Positions 56,797-64,000 of a DNA stretch of 64,000 nucleotides are shown piece after piece. The notes under the pieces are model-generated. The model was not told the DNA's origin and made no database searches. It saw only the letters and a program-made list of their open reading frames with translations. The stretch is from Saccharospirillum sp. MSK14-1 (GTDB taxonomy: Bacteria; Pseudomonadota; Gammaproteobacteria; Pseudomonadales; Natronospirillaceae): positions 1 through 64,000 of the forward strand of contig NZ_MIES01000002.1 of assembly GCF_003054965.1 (NCBI RefSeq), read 5' to 3'. Every line of letters begins with the position of its first letter. Positions within the stretch are counted from its first letter, which is position 1. Made by a program: the position numbers and the translations under genes.

Positions 56797-59631
56797 ATGC
56801 GCGCTTCCGGTTTACAGAACCGCATCCTCTTTATTGCTCTGGCGCCTGCGGTGGTGCTGGGCATTGCCTTTACTTCCTGGTTTACCCAAGGCGACCTAAA
56901 ACAACAACGCCAGGCCTTCCATCAACGGACAGAAACGGCGGTGCAACGTCTCGCCGATGGCCTGGTGATGCCTGTGGCCAACGACAATCACGAACTGATC
57001 CTGGCGTTGTTGCGTCGGGCGCTGGATGAACGAGACGCCCGCTCTGTCAGACTGTTCGACCGTTTTGGCAGTGAGACGCTGCACTCGGGCCCATCCATGG
57101 TCGGCCCCGCCTATCCCTACCCCATTTTAGAGACCGATCGGCTGTCGACGTTCGATTCGTCCGAAACCAAACGGTATCTGGTGCCCGTTCAGCAAATGTC
57201 AGACTTGCAATTGCGGGTGGCGACGTCAGCACCGCTGGGCTGGCTGGAAGTCGAATTTGATTACGCCAACACCCGCGTGGCCCATTACCGGACCATTCTG
57301 ATTAACAGCATTATTCTGTTTGGTGGGCTGCTCGTGGTATCCGGCCTGGCATTCTGGCTGAGCCGTGAGATCAGTCGGCCGGTGCACAATATGATCGACA
57401 CGGTCGACGCCATTCGCGAAGGCAACCTGGATGCTCGCATCAAAGAAAATGCCAGCGGTGAGCTGCGTGAACTGGAAGGCGGCATCAACGCCATGGCCAG
57501 CACACTGAAAGAAGCCTACGAGGAAATGCAATCCAACGTCGACCAGGCCACTCAGGATCTGCGTGAGACGTTAGAAACCATCGAAATCCAGAACATCGAA
57601 CTGGACATGGCGCGCCGTGAAGCCCAGCAAGCCAACCAGGTGAAAACCGAATTCCTGGCCAATATGAGTCATGAAATCCGCACACCGCTCAATGGCATCA
57701 TCGGTTTTGCCCGCTTGCTGACCAAGTCCAACCTGACGCAAAAACAAGACGACTATGTGTCCACCATTCTGTCGTCATCCCAGGGGCTGCTGACCATCAT
57801 CAACGACGTACTCGACTTCTGTAAGATCGAAGCGGGCAAGTTAATGCTGGACAACCGTTCCACCAACCTGCACGAAACCATTGAAGACGTCCTGGTGATG
57901 CTGGCACCCGCCTCCCAGGCCAAGCAGCTGGAAGTGGTCTCACTGTTTTACGCCGATGTCCCCGAACAGGTCGTTACCGACCCACTGCGGCTCAAGCAGG
58001 TGCTGACCAACCTGGTCAGTAACGCCATTAAATTCACGCCGACTGGCAGCATCGTGGTACGCACCATGGTCGAGCAGGCGCAGGGCGACAAACTGACGGT
58101 ACGCATTAGCGTAACGGACACCGGCATCGGCCTGTCGCGATCTGAGCAAAAAGCGCTGTTCCAGGCATTTGCCCAAGCGGACTCATCCACCGCCCGCGAA
58201 TTCGGCGGCACCGGACTGGGCCTGGTGATATCTAAACGCCTGGTCGAACAGATGGGCGGCGACATTGGCCTGGAAAGCAGCAAAGGTGAAGGCTCTACTT
58301 TCTGGTTCAGCATCAAGGCTCAGGTTGTACCAGACAGCCAGCAACCGCCGCGCCAAGACGCCTTAACCGGTTACACCCTGGCCATTGTCGAAGACCGTGA
58401 GATGTCTCGCCTCGCCTTGCGCCACGACGCTGAAAAATGGGGCATGAATTGTTTTGATATGGCAACGCTGGATGAGTTGATGGCCCGGCTGGAACAATCC
58501 GATAGTCAACGCCCAGATCTGGCGCTGATCGATGTCAGCGGTAAAACCGTTGACGATCAGCTGTACCGGCAAATTCTCGATCTGGAACGCCGCTGGCAAT
58601 GCCCAACTCTGGTGCTGGGCAGCCATCAGGATCGCGACATTCGTCATCAACTGATTGAACAAGGCGCGAACCACTATTTGTCGAAACCCATTCGCGATAC
58701 CCAGCTTTACCAGGCACTGCGCCAGGTTCTGCATCCTGACCAGTTTGACAGCAACGAAGACACCGCCAATAAACCCCGCCAACATGCCTCGGCACGCGTA
58801 CTGGCCGTGGATGACAATGCCGCCAATCTCAAACTGATTGTCACCCTGCTGAACAGCCTGGGCGTTCAAGTTGAAGGCGTTAGCAGCGGAGAAGAAGCGC
58901 TGGAAGTGCTGCGCGACACCGAATACGACCTGGTCTTTATGGACATTCAAATGCCCGGCATTGACGGCCTGGAAGCGACGCGGCGGATTCGTCAACAAGA
59001 AGCGCCCATGCGCCATATTCCAATCATCGCCCTAACCGCCCACGCCTTAGCGGAAGAACGCCAGGCCATGCTCGACAGCGGCATGGATGACTATCTGACC
59101 AAACCGATCGACGAAGATCAATTGCAGCGAACACTGTTTAAGTGGACCGGACTGACAGAGCTGGCTGGCGAAGACGGCACCACGGTGCGTTTGCCCGACG
59201 AAGATGCACCTCAGGAAATCGATCATGCGGCTTTACAAGGTGCCACCATCATTGACCTGCCGTTAGGCCTGGAACGAGCCAGCGGCAAGCTGGACCTGGC
59301 CAAAGACATGTTCGCCATGTTGATCAGTAATCTGGAAAGCGATCGCCAACGCCTGCAACAATTGCACGAACAGAACGACCATAAGGCCTTACTGGAAGAA
59401 GTCCATCGCTTGCATGGTGCTACCCACTATTGCGGTGTACCGCGCGTTCAGCAAACCGCCCGCCACACCGAAGTGTTGTTGAAACAAGGTCAGTACGACA
59501 GCCTGGATGAAGCAATGAGGTTATTGCTGAATGCTTTGACCGAGTTACAAAACTGGGCCGAACAAACCGACTGGTCTGGCGCTTTTGACGCCCTTGCGTC
59601 CTCACAGCCGCCTAAACAGCGAACCGGTTAA
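56797..59631 (+). CDS. gacS: Hybrid sensor histidine kinase GacS/BarA
   Basis: The 944-residue kinase has TM1 (about 10-28), a periplasmic sensor region to TM2 (about 165-188) and HAMP (about 188-240). HisKA has phospho-His292 in EFLANMSHEIRTPLNG. HATPase includes LTNLVSNAIKFTP and FGGTGLGLVISKRL. A first receiver-like domain (about 527-635, Asp579) is followed by a second receiver with phospho-Asp716 (VFMDIQMPG) and an HPt with His873 (VHRLHGATHYCG). This is the GacS/BarA architecture that phosphorylates GacA/UvrY and controls the Rsm/Csr system. gacA and rsm RNAs are not in the window. Its TAA overlaps the acpS stop. Confidence 0.95.
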   Translation: MRASGLQNRILFIALAPAVVLGIAFTSWFTQGDLKQQRQAFHQRTETAVQRLADGLVMPVANDNHELILALLRRALDERDARSVRLFDRFGSETLHSGPSMVGPAYPYPILETDRLSTFDSSETKRYLVPVQQMSDLQLRVATSAPLGWLEVEFDYANTRVAHYRTILINSIILFGGLLVVSGLAFWLSREISRPVHNMIDTVDAIREGNLDARIKENASGELRELEGGINAMASTLKEAYEEMQSNVDQATQDLRETLETIEIQNIELDMARREAQQANQVKTEFLANMSHEIRTPLNGIIGFARLLTKSNLTQKQDDYVSTILSSSQGLLTIINDVLDFCKIEAGKLMLDNRSTNLHETIEDVLVMLAPASQAKQLEVVSLFYADVPEQVVTDPLRLKQVLTNLVSNAIKFTPTGSIVVRTMVEQAQGDKLTVRISVTDTGIGLSRSEQKALFQAFAQADSSTAREFGGTGLGLVISKRLVEQMGGDIGLESSKGEGSTFWFSIKAQVVPDSQQPPRQDALTGYTLAIVEDREMSRLALRHDAEKWGMNCFDMATLDELMARLEQSDSQRPDLALIDVSGKTVDDQLYRQILDLERRWQCPTLVLGSHQDRDIRHQLIEQGANHYLSKPIRDTQLYQALRQVLHPDQFDSNEDTANKPRQHASARVLAVDDNAANLKLIVTLLNSLGVQVEGVSSGEEALEVLRDTEYDLVFMDIQMPGIDGLEATRRIRQQEAPMRHIPIIALTAHALAEERQAMLDSGMDDYLTKPIDEDQLQRTLFKWTGLTELAGEDGTTVRLPDEDAPQEIDHAALQGATIIDLPLGLERASGKLDLAKDMFAMLISNLESDRQRLQQLHEQNDHKALLEEVHRLHGATHYCGVPRVQQTARHTEVLLKQGQYDSLDEAMRLLLNALTELQNWAEQTDWSGAFDALASSQPPKQRTG

Positions 59632-60011
59632 GATCCACCCACCAAGGTTTGGAATAAAGCGAACGCCACCACGGAGCGGCGTTCATCGGTCAAGCTCAAC
59701 AGCACCTGATCACCCTGCGCCAACTGCGCAGCCCGACCGGTTAACTGCACTTCCGGCGCGCCGCGTTTACCCGGCAAAATTTCAATGTGCTGAAAGGTGA
59801 CGCCATCGGCAATACCGGTACCCAGCGCTTTGGCAACCGCCTCCTTGCCGGCAAAACGATTCGCCAGAAACTTAACCGGCTCGCCACGACGCTGATATTC
59901 AGCCTGTTCAGCGGCCGTCAGTATACGACGTACAAAGCGCTCACCTTGACGTTCCAGTACCGCCTGGATGCGCTCGATATCGACAATGTCCGTACCGATT
60001 CCCCGAATCAT
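59628..60011 (-). CDS. acpS: Holo-[acyl-carrier-protein] synthase
   Basis: The 127-residue enzyme transfers 4'-phosphopantetheine from CoA to ACP. It shows [17 protein letters not shown] at the N-terminus (metal-binding Asp) and FLANRFAGKEAVAKALGTGI (catalytic Glu). Start ATG 60011 overlaps the recO stop by 4 bp. Normally recO-pdxJ-acpS; pdxJ is missing. It ends in a TTAA shared with the gacS stop. Confidence 0.96.
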   Translation of the reverse strand: MIRGIGTDIVDIERIQAVLERQGERFVRRILTAAEQAEYQRRGEPVKFLANRFAGKEAVAKALGTGIADGVTFQHIEILPGKRGAPEVQLTGRAAQLAQGDQVLLSLTDERRSVVAFALFQTLVGGS

Positions 60012-60712
60012 GATTGCCTCTTAACCTGGCCGGTGTCCGATTGCGCCGAACTCAACCACTGACGGCTGACTAAACTACGGCCTTCCAACACATGATCAAG
60101 CCGAGCGCGATGCACCGCCTCGCCCCAGCTTTGAGCCATTGGATTCAGCCAGTCGTTTTCTGCCATCGCAAGAATGGCCTGTCCGGGAATGGAGCGCTGA
60201 AGGCCTCGCGCGCAAAAACCAAAGGCCGGATCAAAGCGATATTCGTGGTCGGCAACAATCCAGTCGCCGCTGTCGAGTGTCTGCCGATAATCAATACCGG
60301 CCCCAACCCACTCCAGCAAGCGACGCTCAAAAAAACGCAGCGTCGGCGTTTGTCGCGCCGGGTCGGCCAACGACAGCAACGAACTGGTATAGACACCAAA
60401 GAACGTCTCACCCGCCTGAAACGGCGGCACCAGACGCACACAGAGCTCGTTCAGATACAGCGCCTGCAACAAAGCGTTCCCTTGCCCCAGGCGAAAGGGC
60501 TCGACATATTGCCAGTCATCTAGACGCTTCAGTTCGGTGTTGCCACTGAGGCGGATGCGCAAACGGCGGAAGGTTTCCGGGCGTGGATCACGCGCAACCG
60601 CTCTGAGCCGCCCCTGATCCGGCGTGAGGAGGTCAAGCAGCCAATGCTGCTCGCGGTAAGGACGCGCATGTAACACGAAGGCCGGTTGATCCGGCGCCCG
60701 ATGCGGTTTCAT
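60008..60712 (-). CDS. recO: DNA repair protein RecO
   Basis: The 234-residue protein has an N-terminal OB fold ([35 protein letters not shown]) and a C-terminal helical domain ([28 protein letters not shown], then [12 protein letters not shown]). It loads RecA onto SSB-coated gaps with RecR. No cysteine zinc motif is apparent, as in other gammaproteobacterial RecO. It overlaps era upstream and acpS downstream by 4 bp each (ATGA), so the three are translationally coupled. Confidence 0.94.
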   Translation of the reverse strand: MKPHRAPDQPAFVLHARPYREQHWLLDLLTPDQGRLRAVARDPRPETFRRLRIRLSGNTELKRLDDWQYVEPFRLGQGNALLQALYLNELCVRLVPPFQAGETFFGVYTSSLLSLADPARQTPTLRFFERRLLEWVGAGIDYRQTLDSGDWIVADHEYRFDPAFGFCARGLQRSIPGQAILAMAENDWLNPMAQSWGEAVHRARLDHVLEGRSLVSRQWLSSAQSDTGQVKRQS

Positions 60713-61617
60713 CGATCCTCAAGATAGCCCAGGCTCTTCAAGGCGCGATCATCATCGGCCCAGCCGCCTTTCACCTTGACCCAAAGATTGAGCATCACCT
60801 TGGCATCGAACAGTTGTTCCATATCCAGACGAGCGTCGTGACCGACTTTTTTAATGCGCGCGCCTTTATCCCCGATAACAATTTTTTTCTGGCCCGGACG
60901 TTCGACGAGAATCAATCCGTGAATGTGCAAAATCGAACCGTCGTGTTTGAACTGTTCAATTTCCACCGCCATTGAATAGGGCAATTCCGCACCGAGCTGA
61001 CGCATCAATTTTTCACGGATCAGTTCCGCCGCCATAAAACGTTCGCTGCGATCGGTGATCTGATCTTCGGGGTAGAAAAACTCACTGACCGGCAAACGTT
61101 CAGCCAGTGTTTGCGTCAACGCATCGAGGTTCTGACCGCGTAATGCCGACAGCGGCACCACTTCATCAAATTCAAAACTCTGGCTCAGCGTCTGAATATG
61201 CGGCAGCAAGGCATTTTTATCGTCGAGCTGATCGACTTTATTAATGACCAGAATCACCGGCGCTTTAACGCGTTTCAGCTTATCGAGCACCCACTGATCT
61301 TCGTCGGTCCAGACGGTGCGATCGACCACCAACACCACTGCATCCACATCGGCTAACGCAGAGTCCGCCGCGCGATTCATATGGCGATTAATGGCGCGCT
61401 CTTCCTGACGGTGCATACCGGGTGTATCAACGAAAACCAACTGAGTATCGCCTTCGGTATGAATACCCAACACCTGGTGCCGAGTGGTTTGCGGCTTGCG
61501 CGAGGTGATCGACACCTTCTGGCCGAGAATGTGGTTCATCAACGTCGATTTGCCGACGTTTGGACGGCCGACGATGGCCACGTAACCGCAGCGTGTCTGA
61601 GCCTGATCTTTATTCAC
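60709..61617 (-). CDS. era: GTPase Era
   Basis: The 302-residue GTPase assists 16S rRNA 3'-end maturation and 30S assembly. G1 is [36 protein letters not shown]3 DTPGMH, G4 NKVDQL. The C-terminal KH domain shows [20 protein letters not shown]. The start is GTG overlapping the rnc stop by 4 bp (GTGA); the stop overlaps recO. It is the standard rnc-era-recO unit. Confidence 0.97.
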   Translation of the reverse strand: MNKDQAQTRCGYVAIVGRPNVGKSTLMNHILGQKVSITSRKPQTTRHQVLGIHTEGDTQLVFVDTPGMHRQEERAINRHMNRAADSALADVDAVVLVVDRTVWTDEDQWVLDKLKRVKAPVILVINKVDQLDDKNALLPHIQTLSQSFEFDEVVPLSALRGQNLDALTQTLAERLPVSEFFYPEDQITDRSERFMAAELIREKLMRQLGAELPYSMAVEIEQFKHDGSILHIHGLILVERPGQKKIVIGDKGARIKKVGHDARLDMEQLFDAKVMLNLWVKVKGGWADDDRALKSLGYLEDR

Positions 61618-62297
61618 TTAATCGTTTCTCCCAGGGCTTGGAGCGCAGCACGAGCCGCTTCCTGTTCAGCGATACGGCGGCTATTGCCTTCGCCAACGGT
61701 GGGTTGCTCCAGCCCTTCGACTTCGCAGTCGACCGTAAAAGTTTGATCGTGTGCTTCACCGCTGACATCCGTCACACGATAGACCGGCAGCGGCGCTTTG
61801 CGCGACTGCAAGAATTCCTGCAGCCGGGTTTTGGAATCTTTGATGTTGTCGGTGAGGTTCAGATCCGACAACCGGTTTTCGTACCAGCGCTGAATGGTCG
61901 TCTGAGCGTCGGCCAGCGAACTGTCCAGACTGATGGCACCAATGATGGCCTCGACAGCATCGGCCAAGATGGAATCGCGGCGGAAACCACCGCTTTTCAA
62001 TTCGCCACTGCCCAGTCGCAAGCAGTCACCCAGGTCGAATTCACGACCCAGTTCAGCAAGGGTCTCCCCTTTGACCAGGTGCGCGCGCAAGCGCGACAAC
62101 TGACCTTCTTTCGCGCGCGGGAATTGTTCAAACAACTGTTGCGCGATGGTGCAATTTAAAATGGCATCGCCAAGAAATTCCAACCGCTCATTGTTCTGGC
62201 GGGAAAAACTGCGATGTGTCAGCGCCTGCGTCAGCAGTGCTTCATCGTTGAAGCGATAACCGAGCCGCTGGCTCAGACGGTCGAGTGCAAGTGACAC
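61614..62297 (-). CDS. rnc: Ribonuclease III
   Basis: The 227-residue double-strand-specific endonuclease carries the signature [18 protein letters not shown] with catalytic acidic residues, [15 protein letters not shown], and a C-terminal dsRNA-binding domain ([19 protein letters not shown] to [14 protein letters not shown]). It processes pre-rRNA such as that of the rrn operon at the left edge. It is coupled to era (GTGA overlap) and preceded by a DUF4845 gene. Confidence 0.97.
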   Translation of the reverse strand: MSLALDRLSQRLGYRFNDEALLTQALTHRSFSRQNNERLEFLGDAILNCTIAQQLFEQFPRAKEGQLSRLRAHLVKGETLAELGREFDLGDCLRLGSGELKSGGFRRDSILADAVEAIIGAISLDSSLADAQTTIQRWYENRLSDLNLTDNIKDSKTRLQEFLQSRKAPLPVYRVTDVSGEAHDQTFTVDCEVEGLEQPTVGEGNSRRIAEQEAARAALQALGETIK

Positions 62298-62300
62298 CGT

Positions 62301-62669
62301 TCAGAGTCCGTATTCTTCGTGAAAGCTGAGAATGACATCAATGTTGCCAAAGATGTCGATGCGTTTTTCGTAGTCGAGCACCAGTTGCACTGACGCATCG
62401 TTCTGATTCAACTGAATAATGGCGGCGGGATCTAGGTCGATGTTTTCCTGATTCAGAAACCGGTCTAAGCGTCGCTCTATAACCGCTTCTGTCGGATTTC
62501 GACCGCGCAACTCGTCGGCCACCTGGCTCAGATGGGAATCCAGTTTAAATTGCTGCCAGTATGGACCCGTCAATTTCACCAGCCAGAGCGCTGCCAGCGC
62601 CATTAACAAGGCAACCAGCACCAGACTGAACAAACTCATTCCAGACTGTTTGCGACGGGACATTAACAT
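62301..62669 (-). CDS. DUF4845 family single-pass membrane protein
   Basis: The 122-residue protein has an N-terminal pilin-like segment (RRKQSGMSLFSLVLVALLMALAALWLVKL, about residues 5-33) and a periplasmic remainder ending DVILSFHEEYGL. It is the DUF4845 gene regularly found between lepB and rnc in gammaproteobacteria; its function is unknown. Two ATGs are possible (62669 and 62663); the first has GGAG about 9 nt upstream. It starts 3 bp before rnc in the transcript. Confidence 0.88.
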   Translation of the reverse strand: MLMSRRKQSGMSLFSLVLVALLMALAALWLVKLTGPYWQQFKLDSHLSQVADELRGRNPTEAVIERRLDRFLNQENIDLDPAAIIQLNQNDASVQLVLDYEKRIDIFGNIDVILSFHEEYGL

Positions 62670-62725
62670 GGCTATCGACTCCTACCGCCGTGAATCTTTT
62701 ACCACCCGCTCGGCACTAACGGCGA

Positions 62726-63835
62726 TTATTCAATGCCGCCAAAACGCGAGAAACTGGGGCCATCGAAGAAGGATCGCCAATGCATCCAGATACCCACCGC
62801 CTGACCCAGAATCTCGTCTTCATCAACGAACCCCCAGGCGTTGTCGCCGCTGTTGCTGAAGTCGCCCTGCATACCACGGCGCAGCCCTTCCCAATAGCGC
62901 GCGTCGAGGCTGGAATCACGGTTATCCCCCATCACAAAATAGTGACCTTCGGGAACCACGACGCCCTCAGACGGCAACCATTCATAAGGCTGGCGGCTCG
63001 GCCCTGCCTGATTCAAATAGACCGCGTGATTTTTGCCATCCAGTTGTTCGGTATAGCGAATATAGCGACCTTCATCATCGGTCACCCGACGATCAAACGT
63101 CAGCTCTACCGGCTCACCGTTCAAGGTCAGGATACGACGACCGTAATCGTATTGAATGCGGTCACCCGGCACCCCTATCACCCGTTTAATGTAGCTGATG
63201 CTGGGTTTGTGTGGCGGATTAAACACCACGATATCGCCGCGCTCGGGATCGTTAACCGGAATGACAATGTCATTACTGATCGGCATACGCAGGCCGTAGG
63301 TGAAGCGATTGACCAGAATAAAATCGCCAATTTCCAACGTCGGTTTCATCGAGCCGGAAGGAATTCGGAAGGGCTCAAACATAAAGCTGCGCAACAGGAA
63401 TACCGCTAACAGCACCGGCAAAAACGCACGGCTGTTATCGATCACTCCCGGCTCGGCGACCATCGGCGGATGCTTCGGATCAAAGCCATCAATGCTGGCC
63501 GCGGCATTTTCCAACACGCGACGGCGCAGTGGTCTTAACCAGTACATATCGGCCAGCCAAACCGCACCGGTGGTGGCAACAGAGGCGGTCAATACCAGCG
63601 CAAAATCAAAGCTCGCCTGTATGGTTTGTACAACCAGCCATAACAACAACAGCAGCAACAAATAGCCCAGCGCTTTTTCGTCCTTGCCTGGCTCGAACAA
63701 GACTTTGAGTTCGTCTTCGGTCCAGTCAGTGCGCTCAACCACCGCTTTGAGGCGGGCTCGGTGACGCACCAGCGTCAACACAGCCAAACCCAGGGTCAAT
63801 GCCAGGCAGGCCCAAAATATGACGATGACATTCAT
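62726..63835 (-). CDS. lepB: Signal peptidase I
   Basis: The 369-residue enzyme removes signal peptides of exported proteins. Catalytic Ser162 is in FRIPSGSMKPTL and Lys217 in YIKRVIGVPGD, with the C-terminal GHYFVMGDNRDSSLDARYWE. Before the active site there are hydrophobic segments at about 3-22, 57-73 and 76-96 and one at about 137-150. The N-terminus is thus longer than that of the roughly 284-residue Pseudomonas enzyme and E. coli LepB (324). It follows lepA by 14 bp. Confidence 0.95.
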   Translation of the reverse strand: MNVIVIFWACLALTLGLAVLTLVRHRARLKAVVERTDWTEDELKVLFEPGKDEKALGYLLLLLLLWLVVQTIQASFDFALVLTASVATTGAVWLADMYWLRPLRRRVLENAAASIDGFDPKHPPMVAEPGVIDNSRAFLPVLLAVFLLRSFMFEPFRIPSGSMKPTLEIGDFILVNRFTYGLRMPISNDIVIPVNDPERGDIVVFNPPHKPSISYIKRVIGVPGDRIQYDYGRRILTLNGEPVELTFDRRVTDDEGRYIRYTEQLDGKNHAVYLNQAGPSRQPYEWLPSEGVVVPEGHYFVMGDNRDSSLDARYWEGLRRGMQGDFSNSGDNAWGFVDEDEILGQAVGIWMHWRSFFDGPSFSRFGGIE

Positions 63836-63849
63836 CCGCTTCGACTTCC

Positions 63850-64000
63850 TTAGCTATCGACTTTAAGTACAGCAAGAAACGCGTCCTGGGGAATCGTGAC
63901 CGATCCCACCTGCTTCATACGTTTCTTACCTTCCTTCTGGCGTTGCAGCAGTTTCTTCTTACGGCTGACGTCACCACCATAACACTTGGCGGTGACGTTT
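63850..64000 (-). CDS. lepA: Elongation factor 4, C-terminal end only
   Basis: The last 49 codons and stop of lepA are visible, entering from the right edge. [49 protein letters not shown] is the conserved tail that reaches the peptidyl-transferase centre; it is basic and glycine-containing as in other LepA proteins. The rest lies beyond 64000. lepA-lepB-rnc-era-recO is the standard order. Confidence 0.96.
   Translation of the reverse strand, partial: NVTAKCYGGDVSRKKKLLQRQKEGKKRMKQVGSVTIPQDAFLAVLKVDS

Overview
The window is chromosomal core DNA of a gammaproteobacterium. The gene families, the start and stop usage and especially the gene order resemble Pseudomonas and its Oceanospirillales relatives. 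zapE/zapG, cysDN, a degS/algW-type protease, hisCDG-murA-ibaG-mlaC, kdsD-lptCAB-rpoN-hpf-ptsN-rapZ-ptsO follow each other as in Pseudomonas. So do ssb-MFS-uvrA, mazG-relA-cysM-gacS and lepA-lepB-rnc-era-recO. A marine or halophilic member of that group is my inference; nothing here fixes the genus. I see no phage, insertion sequence, CRISPR array or tRNA.

Layout. Positions 1-444 hold the 5' end of a 16S rRNA gene (minus strand), its leader with boxA, and two tandem consensus rrn promoters. Upstream, and read toward the rRNA, are two glycosyltransferases coupled to zapE. From 3.6 to 8.7 kb are zapG, sulfate activation (cysDN), a Nif3-like protein and the DegS-type protease. From 8.7 to 14.2 kb on the minus strand are mlaC, ibaG, murA and hisGDC. 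From 14.3 to 20.8 kb on the plus strand run LPS genes (kdsD, lptCAB), rpoN, hpf and the nitrogen phosphotransferase genes. mgtE, darP and an ECF sigma/ChrR anti-sigma pair follow (20.9-24.2 kb).

From 24.2 to 30.9 kb are a D-lactate dehydrogenase-type flavo-iron-sulfur protein, elaA, ribE, a Bax-like muramidase, an MFS transporter with a tiny antisense membrane ORF, and a DUF1820 gene. From 31.1 to 36.5 kb are miaB-ybeZ-ybeY-ybeX and fumC. From 36.5 to 43.4 kb on the minus strand are rplU-rpmA, obgE-proB-tag, an ICMT-like methyltransferase and an RND/MMPL exporter. ispB is at 43.7 kb. From 44.7 to 49.5 kb is a possible operon of MFS, ssb, a degenerate RmlD-like protein, an unknown anchored protein and a PilZ protein. 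From 49.6 to 59.6 kb are SOS-controlled uvrA, mazG, relA, cysM and the gacS/barA kinase. The last 4.4 kb is lepA-lepB-DUF4845-rnc-era-recO-acpS.

How the genes connect. LPS and outer-membrane biogenesis (glycosyltransferases, kdsD, lptCAB, mlaC, DegS-type sigma-E sensing) and ribosome biology (rrn, obgE, era, rnc, ybeY, darP, hpf, relA, lepA) dominate. Global regulators (rpoN, ptsN/ptsO, relA, gacS, ECF sigma) sit beside them.

The most interesting signals are departures from the expected order. mlaC stands without mlaFED or mlaB. kdsC, lnt, rlmD and pdxJ are absent from places where they are normally found. CysN carries what looks like a decayed APS-kinase tail. The RmlD-like protein has lost its Tyr/Lys catalytic pair. 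The ECF sigma gene carries a promoter-like motif of the type its own family recognises. Convergent genes here often share stop codons, some of them in hairpin loops.
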